Part shown: positions 1 through 9,475 of the stretch, piece by piece
How the letters are laid out: every line of letters starts with the position of its first letter
Numbering within the stretch: the first letter of the stretch is position 1
Source of the DNA: Methylorubrum sp. B1-46
Lineage (GTDB): Bacteria > Pseudomonadota > Alphaproteobacteria > Rhizobiales > Beijerinckiaceae
Reading direction: 5' to 3'
NCBI RefSeq assembly: GCF_021117295.1
Contig: NZ_CP088247.1
Coordinates: forward strand, 4,975,001 to 5,039,000
DNA length: 64,000 bases
The notes under the pieces: model-generated
Databases searched by the model: none
Told to the model about the DNA's origin: nothing
What the model saw: the letters and a program-made list of their open reading frames with translations, nothing else
Position numbers and translations under genes: made by a program

Positions 1-635
1 GCGTCGATGGCCGCGCGGCCGTGGTTGGCGGCGACACAGGCCTGCTCGAACTCGTCGTCGAGGCTGATCTGCGGGTCGGGCCGGGTCGAGCGGGCGGCGG
101 CCTCGCCGATGATCGGGGCGCGCTTGTCGGCATCCGCCAGCGAGGCGGCCCGCGCGATCCGCTCGGCCACCGCCCGCGGCATGCCGAAGGTCGGATGCGC
201 CGTGAACACCGCAGCAAAGGCGGTGCGGCCGACGCGATCGCGGAACGTCTCGAAATCGCCCGAGCCCCGCGACACCGCCGCCACGAGCCGGTTGGCGAGG
301 TCCACCACGGCGGCCGGCTCCCCGGCCGATGTGTCGGCATCGAGGCCGACATAGGCGCGCAGCCGCTCGGCGCGCGCCGTGAGCGCCCGCCGCCGCAGAG
401 TGGCGAGCAGCGCATCGAGATCCGACTCCCCGATCTCGTCGCGGTCGATCCGGCGCGTGATCGCGAGCGTGACGGCCAGGACAGGATTGCGGAACGGATC
501 CTCGCTCGCCTGCTCGCGGGTGCGGGCGACGAGGTCGAGAAGCTCGGCTTCCAGGTCGCGATCGGCCGCTTCGCGACCGTCGACGGTGCGATCCGCGGGT
601 TGCGTTTGGCCGAAGCGGGGGTCTTCGAGGGGCAT
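1..635 (-). CDS. PEP carboxylase-family protein, N-terminal part (runs off window)
   Basis: The minus-strand frame is open from an ATG at 635 to the window edge (211 codons). It contains an AAVFTAHPTFGMPRAV segment near residue 155; the xTAHPT signature is typical of the N-terminal half of phosphoenolpyruvate carboxylase, which carboxylates PEP to oxaloacetate for anaplerosis or, in methylotrophs, the serine cycle. The surrounding sequence does not match the best-known Ppc sequences closely, so this could be a divergent paralogue. The rest of the protein, with the second catalytic histidine and the PEP-binding loops, lies outside the window. It is divergent from the envelope-protein genes that begin at 806. 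Confidence 0.6.
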   Translation of the reverse strand, partial: MPLEDPRFGQTQPADRTVDGREAADRDLEAELLDLVARTREQASEDPFRNPVLAVTLAITRRIDRDEIGESDLDALLATLRRRALTARAERLRAYVGLDADTSAGEPAAVVDLANRLVAAVSRGSGDFETFRDRVGRTAFAAVFTAHPTFGMPRAVAERIARAASLADADKRAPIIGEAAARSTRPDPQISLDDEFEQACVAANHGRAAID

Positions 636-805
636 CGAGCGTTCCTGGTCGTGCGCGGCCGGTGACCGTCGGACGGCGGCGCCCACGCGGTTCTCACCCT
701 TCGGCCCGCGACGCAAGGACCGTTCCTGCAGGGGACCCCGTCTCAAGGCTCCGTGTCCCTGAGCGCGTGCAACGGCGCGTGATCCGGTCTAGGGTCGTGC
801 CGATC

Positions 806-1264
806 ATGGAGACCCTGGTGATCCTGGCCGCGGTGGCGGCGACCCTGCTCGCCTGCATCTTCGTGGTCACCCTCTCCAAGGGGCCGCGCCAGCCTCCCCT
901 GCGCCTTCCCCGCGAGGAGGAATGGGCCGACAACGCGGACGAAGTCTCGAAGGTGCTGACCGCCGCCGAACCCAGCCCGATCGACCGCGGGGCGCAGGTG
1001 CTCGATGCCCGCGCCCTCGATGCCCAGGTCATGGGCGGCCGGATGGCCGAGGGTCCCGTGATCGAGGGCCGGATCATCGAGGGAGAGGTGGTGGACGGCG
1101 CGGCAAGCGTGCGCGGCGCCGGGACATCAAAGAGGTTCGAAGCGGAAGAACTCGATAGCCGGATGCTCGATCAACTTCTCGACCAGCAGAACCGGGCGCT
1201 GAAACAGGCGCTGGAGCCCGACGCGACCCCGCCCTCCGAGGCGAAGGACCGGCCGGCCCGATGA
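806..1264 (+). CDS. Small single-pass membrane protein, unknown function
   Basis: A 152-residue protein. Residues 1-23 form one hydrophobic helix (METLVILAAVAATLLACIF), followed by a charged, probably cytoplasmic tail with repeated short acidic/glycine motifs (GRMAEGPVIEGRIIEGEVV). I recognise no family. The ATG at 806 was preferred over upstream in-frame starts because it places the membrane segment at the N terminus. The stop overlaps the next ATG (ATGA at 1261-1264), so the two genes are probably translationally coupled. Confidence 0.65.
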   Translation: METLVILAAVAATLLACIFVVTLSKGPRQPPLRLPREEEWADNADEVSKVLTAAEPSPIDRGAQVLDARALDAQVMGGRMAEGPVIEGRIIEGEVVDGAASVRGAGTSKRFEAEELDSRMLDQLLDQQNRALKQALEPDATPPSEAKDRPAR

Positions 1265-2136
1265 GCCCGATGAAACGGAGCGTCCCGATCATCGCCCTCG
1301 CGGCGGCGTGGATGGCGGTCGCCCCGGCGACGATCCCTGCCGCCCGCGCGCAGGACGAGGCCCCCGCCGAGTCCGAGGCCGTGCCGGAGGCGCCGAAGCC
1401 GAAGCCGCGGCCCAAGCCCAAGCCCAAGCCGAAACCGGAGGCCAAGCCCGAAGCGAAGTCCGACGCCACGCCCGCAGCCTCGGCGCCCGCGGACGCGAAA
1501 GCCGTGGACACGAAGCCCGCCGCTGTGCCGGCCGCGGCGGCCCCCGCGGCTGATCCGGCTCCCGTCGCGACGAACTTCGCCGCGCCGCCGGTGGTCTGCG
1601 AACCGGACCAGGCGGTCCGCTATCAGGGGGCCAGGAACGTCGATCTGTGGGTGACGCGCAGCGGCACCATCACCATCGACAACCCCCTGCGACCGCTCAC
1701 GCCCGACGTCACCCGCGTGCTCCAGGTCGTGGTCGCCGGCAAGGTCGCCACCGCCTACGGGCCGGACCTGCTCTCCCTGCGTCGCGGAGGATCGCCGGCG
1801 ACGCTGGAAGGGACCATCGGCGGGAAGATCCAGTGGAACCCCTCTTTGGTGGCGCTTCCCGACAGCCTTCCGATCAATACCGAGACCAGCGAGCCGCTGG
1901 CCGAGCTGCGCTTCCGCGAATGCGGCACCGCGCCCTCGGGCAAGCTGCTGCCGCCGCCCAAGGCCCGCCGCATGGCGCCGACGCCCGAGGCCATCGCGGC
2001 CGAGGCGGAGAAGGCTGAGAAGGCGGCCAAGGCCGCGGCGCGCGAGGCCGCGAAAGCCGCGGGCGTGAAGCCACCGCCCGGCGCGCCGCCGCCACGCCTG
2101 CCAGGTTCGGCCCTGCCGCAGGGGGCGATTCCCTGA
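1261..2136 (+). CDS. Secreted or periplasmic Pro/Lys/Ala-rich protein
   Basis: A 291-residue protein with a Sec-type signal peptide (positive MKRSV start, hydrophobic core, AxA-like end near residue 30). A low-complexity Pro-Lys linker (KPKPRPKPKPKPKP, residues 43-60) follows. The globular middle (about 110-225) has two cysteines (VCEPD and RECGT). The tail is rich in Ala, Lys and Glu, with helical repeats of the EAEKAEKAAKAAA kind. The Pro/Lys stretch resembles cell-wall-spanning linkers of TonB-like proteins, but no TonB motif is visible. It overlaps the preceding gene by four bases and abuts the next one. Confidence 0.65.
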   Translation: MSPMKRSVPIIALAAAWMAVAPATIPAARAQDEAPAESEAVPEAPKPKPRPKPKPKPKPEAKPEAKSDATPAASAPADAKAVDTKPAAVPAAAAPAADPAPVATNFAAPPVVCEPDQAVRYQGARNVDLWVTRSGTITIDNPLRPLTPDVTRVLQVVVAGKVATAYGPDLLSLRRGGSPATLEGTIGGKIQWNPSLVALPDSLPINTETSEPLAELRFRECGTAPSGKLLPPPKARRMAPTPEAIAAEAEKAEKAAKAAAREAAKAAGVKPPPGAPPPRLPGSALPQGAIP

Positions 2137-2156
2137 CGCAGCCGCCTGCCATCCTC

Positions 2157-3821
2157 GTGGTGGGCGGGGCCGGCGCCTTCGGGGCGCGGCTCGTCGCCGG
2201 GCTCGCCGCTACCACCGATCTCGCCGTGATCGTCGCCGGCCGCGACCGGGCCAGGGCGGAAGCCGTGGCCCGCACCGTGCCGGAGGGGCGCGGCCGGGCG
2301 GCGCGTCTCGACGCGACGCGGGTCGAGGCGGCCGACCTGCGCGCGCTCGGCGCCGCCATCGTGGTGGATGCGGCCGGACCGTTCCAGGGCGGCGCGCCGA
2401 CACTCGCGCGCGCGGCGATCGAGGCCGGCCTGCCCTATCTCGACCTCGCCGACGGCCGTGACTTCGTGGCGGCCTTCCCCGCCCTCGACCCGCTGGCACG
2501 GGCCAACGGCGTCGTCGCGCTGACCGGCGCGAGTTCGACCCCTGCCTTGTCGAACGCCGCCCTCGACGCGCTGACCGACGGCTGGCGCTCGGTCGAGACG
2601 GTGCGGGTCGTCATCGTGCCGGGCAACCGGGCGCCCCGCGGCCTCTCGGTGATGCGGGCGATCCTCTCCTATGCCGGCCGGCCGGTGCGGCTCCTGCAGG
2701 CCGGCACCTGGCGGAGCCGGCCCGGCTGGGGCCTGCTGAGCCGGATCGCCGTGCCGGGCCTCGGCCGGCGCTTCGCCAGCCTGTGCGAGACGCCCGACCT
2801 CGACATCCTGCCCGCCCGCTTTCCCCGTCTGCGCACGGCCCTGTTTCGGGCCGGGCTCGAATTGCCCCTGCTGCACCTCGGCCTGAGCCTCGCGAGCCTG
2901 CCGGTGCGGTGGCGCCTCCTGCCTTCGCTCGTGCCGTTCGCCCGCCCCTTCCTCGTGATCGCCGGCTGGCTCGATCGCTTCGGCAGCGACAGCGGCGGCA
3001 TGAGCGTCGAGGTTCTGGGCCGTGATGCGTCGGGCCGGCCGACGCGTGCCGTGTGGAGCCTCGTCGCGGAGGCCGGCGATGGGCCCTCTGTCCCGACCCT
3101 GCCCGCCCTTGCTGCGATCCGCCGGCTCACCGATCCCTCCGCCGCACCGATCCCTGTGGGCGCCTATCCGTGCGTCGGCGTGCTGCCGCTCGCTGCGATC
3201 GAGGCGGAGATGGACCGCCTCGCCATCCGCACTCGCCGCGACGTCGATCACCCCGTGCCCTTGATCGAGCGGGCGCTCGGAGCCGGCTTCGCGCAACTGC
3301 CCGAGGCGGTCCGCGCCCTGCACGGCTCGGTCGGCGATGGCGCCTTCCGCGGCCGGGCCGAAGTCCGGCGCGGACGCGGTCCCGTCGTCGCCCTCGTCGC
3401 CCTGCTGTTCCGGCTGCCGCCGGCCATGGCGGACGGGCCGATCCGCGTGACGATCGAGCCCGACCTCGAGGCCGGCGCGGAGCGCTGGACGCGCTGGTTT
3501 CCGGGCCGCCGCTTCTCCAGCCGGATGCAGCGCGTCGGATTCGACGGGAGCGGGCAGGTGCGCGAGCATCTCGGCCCGTTCGCGATGGATCTCGCGGTGA
3601 GCGGCCACGCGGACGGGCTCGACATGGCGGTGACGGGCTGGCGGCTCGGCCCGCTGCCCCTGCTACACGCCCTGCGGCCGACGACGCAGGCGAGCGAGCG
3701 GGTCGATGGAGAGGGCCGCTTCCGCTTCGACGTGGCCCTGTTCCTGCCGCTCCTCGGGCTGCTCGTGCATTACCGCGGCTGGCTGGTCCGCTGCGACGGG
3801 AGAGAGGACGAGACCCCATGA
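2157..3821 (+). CDS. Saccharopine dehydrogenase-like NAD(P)-binding protein with C-terminal DUF4166-like domain
   Basis: The N terminus is a Rossmann fold (VVGGAGAFGARLV) followed by AGRD and a DAAGPFQ segment, as in saccharopine-dehydrogenase-like oxidoreductases. The last 200 residues resemble the DUF4166 domain often fused to it. The substrate is unknown. The GTG at 2157 is the first conventional start, but it leaves almost no residues before the glycine motif. In-frame codons upstream read L-T-Q-P-P-A-I-L-V from a CTG at 2133 that overlaps the previous stop, so the native start may be that CTG. The gene ends in an ATGA overlap with the cupin gene. Confidence 0.75.
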   Translation: MVGGAGAFGARLVAGLAATTDLAVIVAGRDRARAEAVARTVPEGRGRAARLDATRVEAADLRALGAAIVVDAAGPFQGGAPTLARAAIEAGLPYLDLADGRDFVAAFPALDPLARANGVVALTGASSTPALSNAALDALTDGWRSVETVRVVIVPGNRAPRGLSVMRAILSYAGRPVRLLQAGTWRSRPGWGLLSRIAVPGLGRRFASLCETPDLDILPARFPRLRTALFRAGLELPLLHLGLSLASLPVRWRLLPSLVPFARPFLVIAGWLDRFGSDSGGMSVEVLGRDASGRPTRAVWSLVAEAGDGPSVPTLPALAAIRRLTDPSAAPIPVGAYPCVGVLPLAAIEAEMDRLAIRTRRDVDHPVPLIERALGAGFAQLPEAVRALHGSVGDGAFRGRAEVRRGRGPVVALVALLFRLPPAMADGPIRVTIEPDLEAGAERWTRWFPGRRFSSRMQRVGFDGSGQVREHLGPFAMDLAVSGHADGLDMAVTGWRLGPLPLLHALRPTTQASERVDGEGRFRFDVALFLPLLGLLVHYRGWLVRCDGREDETP

Positions 3822-4258
3822 GCGACGGTCTGACGGCGGCGCAGGTGATCGAGGCCCTCGCGCTCAAGCCCCATCCGGAGGGCGGGCATTACCGCGAGAC
3901 GTTTCGCGATCCGCGCCAAGTGGAAGGCCGCTCGGTCGGCACCGCGATCTACTACCTGCTGGGTGTGGGCGAGACCTCGGCCTGGCACCGGGTGGACGCG
4001 GCCGAGATCTGGCACTGGCATGCCGGTGCGCCGATGGTGATCACGATGAGCCCCAACGGCCACGACGCCTCGGCCCATCATCTCGGACCTGACCTCCTGC
4101 GCGGCCAACGCCCGCAGCTCGTAGTGCCCGCGGGGCACTGGCAGACGGCGACCAGCCTCGGCGCCTGGACGCTCGTCGGCTGCACGGTCTCGCCGGGCTT
4201 CGCGTTCGCGGGCTTCGAGATGGCGCCGGAAGATTGGCGCCCGACCCCGCGGCGCTGA
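3818..4258 (+). CDS. Cupin-fold protein, DUF985 family
   Basis: A 146-residue protein with the DUF985 layout: LxPHPEGGHYRETFRD near residues 15-30, then AIYYLL, SAWHRVDAAEIWHWHAG, and a GWTLVGCTVSPGF(A)F stretch near the C terminus. The family has a double-stranded beta-helix fold related to RmlC; its reaction is not established. Histidines of the WHRVDAAEIWHWH segment are the likely metal or ligand contacts. The ATG at 3818 overlaps the stop of the upstream oxidoreductase gene, so it is the last gene of a four-gene run starting at 806. Confidence 0.85.
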   Translation: MSDGLTAAQVIEALALKPHPEGGHYRETFRDPRQVEGRSVGTAIYYLLGVGETSAWHRVDAAEIWHWHAGAPMVITMSPNGHDASAHHLGPDLLRGQRPQLVVPAGHWQTATSLGAWTLVGCTVSPGFAFAGFEMAPEDWRPTPRR

Positions 4259-4313
4259 CGGCGGGGCGGCGTGCGGGACTTCGACCGAGGCCCCCAGGCG
4301 ACCCGATCCGGTG

Positions 4314-5336
4314 CTACAGCGTCACCAGAATCTTCCCGAACACCTTGCGCGATTCCAGGCGCTCCAGCCCCTGCGCGAAGTCGGCGAGCGGCAGCACCGT
4401 ATCGACGACGGGGGTGAGGCCGGCGGCCATCTTGTCGAGGCTCTGGCGGATGTTGGCGATGCGGCAGCCGAACGAACCGGTGATGCGGTACTGCTGCTGG
4501 AACAACTGCATCAGGTTCATCTGCACCGAGACGCCCGAGGTCGAGCCGCAGGTGACGAGTCGCCCGCCCCGCTTGAGGCAGAGCAGCGAGCCGTTCCACG
4601 TCTCGGGCCCGACATGCTCGAACGCGACGTCGACGCCCTTGCGCTTGGTCAACCGCCGCACCTCGCCCTCGAAGCGCTCCTCGCGGTAGTTGATGACGTG
4701 GTCGGCGCCGAGCGCCTTGGCCTTCTCGCCCTTCGCGTCGTCGCCCACCGTCGTGTAGACCGTGCAGCCGATTGCCTTGGCCATCTTGATCGCCGCCGTT
4801 CCGATTCCCGAGCCGCCGGCCTGGACGAGGATCGACTCGCCGGGCTCCAGCCGCGCGTTATCGAACAGCATGTGCTGGACGGTGCCGAAGGCGATGCCGG
4901 CGCAGGCCGCCTGGACGTGATCGACGCCACCCGGCACCTTCACAACGAGCCGGGCCGGCAGGTTGACCCGCTCGCGGGCGAAGCCGTCGAGATGGAAGCC
5001 CATGACCCCGGAGACGTCCTCGCACAGGTTGTCGCGGCCTTCGCGGCAGGCGCGGCACGTCCCGCAGGTCAGGGCGCCGTAGGGCACCACGGCATCGCCG
5101 ACGGAGAGCCCCTCGACGCCTTCGCCGACCGCCGCGATCTCGCCCGCGGCCTCCGCGCCGACGGTGAGCGGCAGCTTGCGCTTGGCGAACGCCATGCCGC
5201 GAAAGCCCCACACGTCGATGAAGTTGAGCCCGACCGCGCGCACCCGGAGCTGCACCTCGCCCGGCCCGGGCGCGGGCGGCGGCTCGACTTCGGTCAGGCG
5301 CAAGTCGCGGTCGCCGAAGAGCTGGAGGGCTTGCAT
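4314..5336 (-). CDS. adh2XL: Zinc-binding MDR dehydrogenase, Adh2XL-like
   Basis: A 340-residue medium-chain dehydrogenase/reductase. It has the four-cysteine structural-zinc loop (C91, C94, C97, C105 in CGTCRACREGRDNLC), a Rossmann GGSGIG motif near 170 and a quinone-reductase-like C terminus. From memory of the family, its sequence, including the RGMAFAKRK segment and the GFHLDGFA stretch, closely resembles Adh2XL, encoded in the rhizobial acpXL cluster and implicated in making the very-long-chain acyl group of lipid A. Here it is about 4.4 kb from the rest of that cluster, on the same strand. The exact reaction is not visible from sequence. Confidence 0.8.
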   Translation of the reverse strand: MQALQLFGDRDLRLTEVEPPPAPGPGEVQLRVRAVGLNFIDVWGFRGMAFAKRKLPLTVGAEAAGEIAAVGEGVEGLSVGDAVVPYGALTCGTCRACREGRDNLCEDVSGVMGFHLDGFARERVNLPARLVVKVPGGVDHVQAACAGIAFGTVQHMLFDNARLEPGESILVQAGGSGIGTAAIKMAKAIGCTVYTTVGDDAKGEKAKALGADHVINYREERFEGEVRRLTKRKGVDVAFEHVGPETWNGSLLCLKRGGRLVTCGSTSGVSVQMNLMQLFQQQYRITGSFGCRIANIRQSLDKMAAGLTPVVDTVLPLADFAQGLERLESRKVFGKILVTL

Positions 5337-5657
5337 CAGGATCGATCTCGTCTGCGCGGAGGAGGGCTCGTCACCCTCCTCGAAGATGGCGGTTGCCGCG
5401 CGGAAACCCTGCCCCGCTTCGCGGCGCCGGACGTGTCCGGGCAGCCGGGCTTATCGTTCGAAACCGGCCGCGGCTCAATCCGGTGGCGGGCTCCGGCTCG
5501 AAACGGCGGCAGGGATCTCGGCCAAGAGCATGAAAGAAGAAAAACAATTCGAGGTTGAAAGGTCTTGCCGATGTCGTTTGCGATTGATCCATTGTGGCGA
5601 GCGACTGTTCAGTAATAGGGGCGTGACTTTCCGATTCGAACGTGTTTCTGGCGCCGG
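5337..5657. other. Divergent intergenic region
   Basis: This spacer separates the minus-strand dehydrogenase and plus-strand kinase starts. The half nearest the kinase (5540-5640) is more AT-rich and is the likely promoter zone for both directions. I see no palindrome or recognisable operator. Confidence 0.4.
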
Positions 5658-8600
5658 ATGAGCGTGCACATGACAGTCTGGCCGATCGGCAGCGGCGAGA
5701 TGGTCGAGCGTATCCGGACTTTTGCCTGGGCGACGACGGGCCTGGGTCCGATGCAGGACTGGCCGCAGAGTCTGAAGACGGCCGTGGAGATGACGGTCGG
5801 CTCGGCCCTGCCGAGCCTGCTCGCCTGGGGGCCGGACCTCACGCTCCTCTACAACGACGCCTACATCCCCATCCTCGGCGCCAAACACGCGGCGCTCGGG
5901 TCTCCGCTCGCCGAAGTCTGGCCGGAAGTGTCCGATCACGGGATGATCGCGGCCGCGCTCCGGGGCGAGACGCAACGCCACACGGATGAGTTCTTCGAAT
6001 TGCCGTCCCGCGCGGAGCGGCCGGTCGGCTGGTTCACCGCGAGCTGGATTCCGCTCCGGGACGAGGCCGGCACGATCCGAGGTCTGTACGCCGTGATCTT
6101 GGAGAATACGGCGCGCATCCTCGCCGAACAGGCCCTGCGGGAGAGTGAGGAGCACCTGCGTCACACCGTCGAGTTCAATCCGCAGATCTCATGGACGGCC
6201 GACCGGGACGGGGCCATCGACTTCATCCCCACGCGGTTCCGCGAATGGACGGGCGTCAGCGGTTACGGGAAGAGCTGGATCGAGGTGCAGCACCCGATCG
6301 ACGCCCAGGCCACGATCGAGCGCTGGATGACGTGCGTCCGCACCGGCGAGCCGCTCGATATCCAGCACCGCGTGCGCATAAACGGCTCGGATGCGTATCG
6401 GTGGTTGCGGTCCCGCGCCTATCCGCGTCGCGACGCGCAGGGCAGGATCGTCCGCTGGTACGGAAGCACCGAGGACATCCACGATTTCAAGATCACCGAA
6501 CAGGCCCTTCGCCAGCGCGAGGAGCAGCAGGCCTTCCTGCTCCGGCTCAGTGACGCGCTCCGTCCCCTCGCCGATACCGCCGCGATACAGGCCGAAGCCT
6601 GTCGCCTCCTGGGGGACCACCTCGATGCGGACCGCACCTTCTGCGCAGCGATCGAGCGGCCGAAGGACCAGTTGGTCGTGGAGCGGGAGTATCTGCGCAA
6701 GCCGTTGCGACGCGGCTATGTGGGCATGCATCCCCTCTCGCGTGTCCGCTGGCTGGCCCCGCTCTATCAGGCGGCGAAGCCGGCCGTCCTGACCGATGTC
6801 TCCGCCACCGATCTGATACCGGAGGCGGATCGAGCGATCCTGCAGGAGAGGCAGTTCGTCGCCTGGATCGGAGCGCCCCTCGTCAAGCAAGGCGAATTGG
6901 TCGGGACGCTCAACGTCATCTGCGCCGAGCCGCGCGACTGGACCGAGTCGGAGGTCGCGCTCGTCGTCGAGACCGGGGAGCGCATCTGGGCGGCGATGGA
7001 GCGGGCCCGTGCCGAGAGGAGCGTGCGCGAGGCCGACATGCGGCTGCGCACCATGGCCGACGCCGCGCCGGTCCTCCATTGGGACGTGGACACTCAGGGC
7101 GCCATCTTCGTCAACGAGCACTACCTCGCCTTCTTCGGCGTGGACTTCGACGTCCTCGCGCGCGACGGCTGGGAGAGGTTCCTGCATCCCGCGGATGCGG
7201 AGCGGCATGTCGCTCTCTTTCGGGAGGCGTTCGCGCAAGGCCGTCCCTTCGCCGACGAGGCCCGGTTCCGCCGCGCCGACGGACAGTACCGCTGGCTCAG
7301 CAGTTCGGGCCGGCCGCTGGAGGATGGCCGCTTCGTCGGCGTCTCGATCGACGTGACCGAGCGACGGCAGGCCGAGGAGCGCGTCAGGCGCAACAACGCC
7401 GTTCTTCAGGCAATCAATCTCGTCTTCAGCGAGACGCTCGGCGCGTCATCGGAAGAGAGTCTGGCGCGCATCTCCCTCGATCTGGCCGAGGAACTGACCG
7501 ACAGCGCCATCGGCTTCATGGGCGAGATCGACGAGGCGACCGGGCGCCTCGACGGCCTGTTCTTCAGCGACCGGAGCCGGGCCCATTACGCCGTGCTGGC
7601 GGGTGAGGGAGGCAGCGGTCTCCCGCCGGGCAAATTGGACCTGGGTCTTGCCGTTCACGGCATCTACGGGCGGGTGCTGCGGGACGGGGAAAGCTTCATC
7701 GTCAACGACCTCGCCTCCCACCCCGATCGCGTCGGCACGCCCGCCGGCCACGTGCCGTTGACCGCCTTTCTCGGTGTCCCGCTGAAGCAGGGCGACAAGA
7801 CCCGGGGCCTGATCGGACTCGGCAACCGCCTGGGTGGCTACCGCCCGGAGGATCTGGAGGCGGTCGAGGCGCTGGCGCCCGCGATCTGGCACGCCCTTCG
7901 GGCGAAACGCGCCGAGCTGCGCCTGCGCGAGAGCGAGGAGCGCTTCCGGCAATTTGCCGAGGCCTCGTCCGACGTGCTCTGGATCCGCAACGCGGAGACG
8001 CTCGAAATGGAGTTCATCAGTCCGGCGCTGCGGACCGTGTACGGCGTCGATCCGGATATTCTCGGGGGCGATGTCCGGCAATGGGCCCGCCACATGCTGC
8101 CGGAGGATCGCGAGCGCAGCTTCATGAATCTGCAACGGGTGGCGGGCGGCGAGTCGCTGGTCAACGAATTCCGGATCCAGCGCCCCGTCGACGGCGCCTT
8201 CCGCTGGATCCGTAGCACGCTCTTCCCCCTGCGCGACGAGCAGGGCCGGGTGCGGCGCATCGGTGGTTTGTCCTCCGACACCACCGAGGCCAAGCTGTTG
8301 ACCGGGCACCAAGCCGTGCTGTTGGCCGAACTGCAGCACCGGGTTCGCAACATCATGGCGGTGACCCGCTCGATCGTCGCCCGCACCGGCGAGCGGGCGG
8401 AGTCCGTGGCGGATTACGCGTCTCTCGTCGGCGGACGGCTTCTCACGCTCTCCCGCGTCCAGGCGCTTCTCACCCGCTCCGCCAATGCGGGCGTGCCGGT
8501 GGCGACCATCGTCCACGACGAGGTAAGCGCCCAGGCCCTGCGCGAGGACCAGTACGACCTGTCCGGACCCGAAGTCGAACTGTCGCCCAAGGCCGCGGAG

Positions 8601-9359
8601 ATCCTGACCCTCGCGGTGCACGAACTGGCGACGAACGCGCTGAAATACGGTGCGCTGGGGGTGCCGGAGGGCCGCGTGCGGGTGCGTTGGGCTCTGTTCG
8701 AGAAGCGCGGCGAAACCTGGCTGGGCTTCGATTGGGTCGAGGCGGGCGCTCCAAACGCGGCGCAGGACGTGAGCCGAAACGGGCACCCCGCCTCCGTCCG
8801 CAATGGCTTCGGCCGTGAATTGGTCGAAGGGCGCCTGCCCTACGAGCTGGGCGGACGCGGCCGCCTGGAGATCGGCCCGGACGGGGCCCGGTGCCGCCTC
8901 GAATTTCCGCTGCGCGACGAAGCGAGCATTCTGGAAACGGATGCCCCGCAGCGTGCGACCGTGTCCGGAGGAGCGCTCGACATGACCGGCCAAGCAGACC
9001 TGAGCGGCCACCGCGTCCTCGTGGTGGAGGACGATTACTACCTCGCGACCGACACCGCCCGCGCGCTTCAGGGAGCGGGGGCGGAGGTGATCGGCCCCTG
9101 CCCGACCGAGGAGGCCGCCCGCGAGGCCCTCGAGGACGGCCGGCCGGCGGCGGCTCTGGTGGACATCAACCTAGGCTCCGGACCGTCCTTCACCCTGGCG
9201 GCCCTTCTGCGCGAGCGCGGCGTGCCGTTCGTGTTCATCACGGGCTACGACGAGGGCGTGATCCCACCGGACTTCGCCGATGTGGGGCGCCTTCAAAAGC
9301 CGGTCGAGCTGAAGCGCGTCGTCCATTTCCTCGCCGACACGCTGCTGGCCGAGCCGTAG
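5658..9359 (+). CDS. Multi-PAS/GAF HWE-family hybrid sensor histidine kinase with C-terminal receiver
   Basis: A 1233-residue soluble sensor with no clear transmembrane helix. It has several PAS domains (about 30-150, 160-280, 460-575, 755-880) interleaved with GAF domains (about 290-450 and 590-750). The transmitter has the HWE/HisKA_2 signature ELQHRVRNIMAVTRSI with phospho-acceptor H894, and an ATPase with HELATNALKYGAL near 980. A receiver domain starts near residue 1120 (VLVVEDD) with phospho-acceptor D1169 (ALVDINL). Such kinases in alphaproteobacteria often read light, redox or general stress, but the ligand cannot be told here. The receiver may act as a phosphate sink or relay; no partner regulator is adjacent. 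Confidence 0.9.
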   Translation: MSVHMTVWPIGSGEMVERIRTFAWATTGLGPMQDWPQSLKTAVEMTVGSALPSLLAWGPDLTLLYNDAYIPILGAKHAALGSPLAEVWPEVSDHGMIAAALRGETQRHTDEFFELPSRAERPVGWFTASWIPLRDEAGTIRGLYAVILENTARILAEQALRESEEHLRHTVEFNPQISWTADRDGAIDFIPTRFREWTGVSGYGKSWIEVQHPIDAQATIERWMTCVRTGEPLDIQHRVRINGSDAYRWLRSRAYPRRDAQGRIVRWYGSTEDIHDFKITEQALRQREEQQAFLLRLSDALRPLADTAAIQAEACRLLGDHLDADRTFCAAIERPKDQLVVEREYLRKPLRRGYVGMHPLSRVRWLAPLYQAAKPAVLTDVSATDLIPEADRAILQERQFVAWIGAPLVKQGELVGTLNVICAEPRDWTESEVALVVETGERIWAAMERARAERSVREADMRLRTMADAAPVLHWDVDTQGAIFVNEHYLAFFGVDFDVLARDGWERFLHPADAERHVALFREAFAQGRPFADEARFRRADGQYRWLSSSGRPLEDGRFVGVSIDVTERRQAEERVRRNNAVLQAINLVFSETLGASSEESLARISLDLAEELTDSAIGFMGEIDEATGRLDGLFFSDRSRAHYAVLAGEGGSGLPPGKLDLGLAVHGIYGRVLRDGESFIVNDLASHPDRVGTPAGHVPLTAFLGVPLKQGDKTRGLIGLGNRLGGYRPEDLEAVEALAPAIWHALRAKRAELRLRESEERFRQFAEASSDVLWIRNAETLEMEFISPALRTVYGVDPDILGGDVRQWARHMLPEDRERSFMNLQRVAGGESLVNEFRIQRPVDGAFRWIRSTLFPLRDEQGRVRRIGGLSSDTTEAKLLTGHQAVLLAELQHRVRNIMAVTRSIVARTGERAESVADYASLVGGRLLTLSRVQALLTRSANAGVPVATIVHDEVSAQALREDQYDLSGPEVELSPKAAEILTLAVHELATNALKYGALGVPEGRVRVRWALFEKRGETWLGFDWVEAGAPNAAQDVSRNGHPASVRNGFGRELVEGRLPYELGGRGRLEIGPDGARCRLEFPLRDEASILETDAPQRATVSGGALDMTGQADLSGHRVLVVEDDYYLATDTARALQGAGAEVIGPCPTEEAAREALEDGRPAAALVDINLGSGPSFTLAALLRERGVPFVFITGYDEGVIPPDFADVGRLQKPVELKRVVHFLADTLLAEP

Positions 9360-9475
9360 ATCGACGCCCGAGGAGCGTCCGGGATATCGGCCGGGGCGAT
9401 GCTCTCGGCCCATGTTTCGACGCGTCTTCCGCCAAGAGCCTGCGGCTGCCTCTCGGGTGGCGTTCCGAGGGCCGC

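Noticed and set aside
1755..3608. A 617-codon minus-strand frame opposite the saccharopine-dehydrogenase-like gene
   Set aside because: Low-complexity Arg/Gly/Ala translation; the plus-strand product has clear domains.
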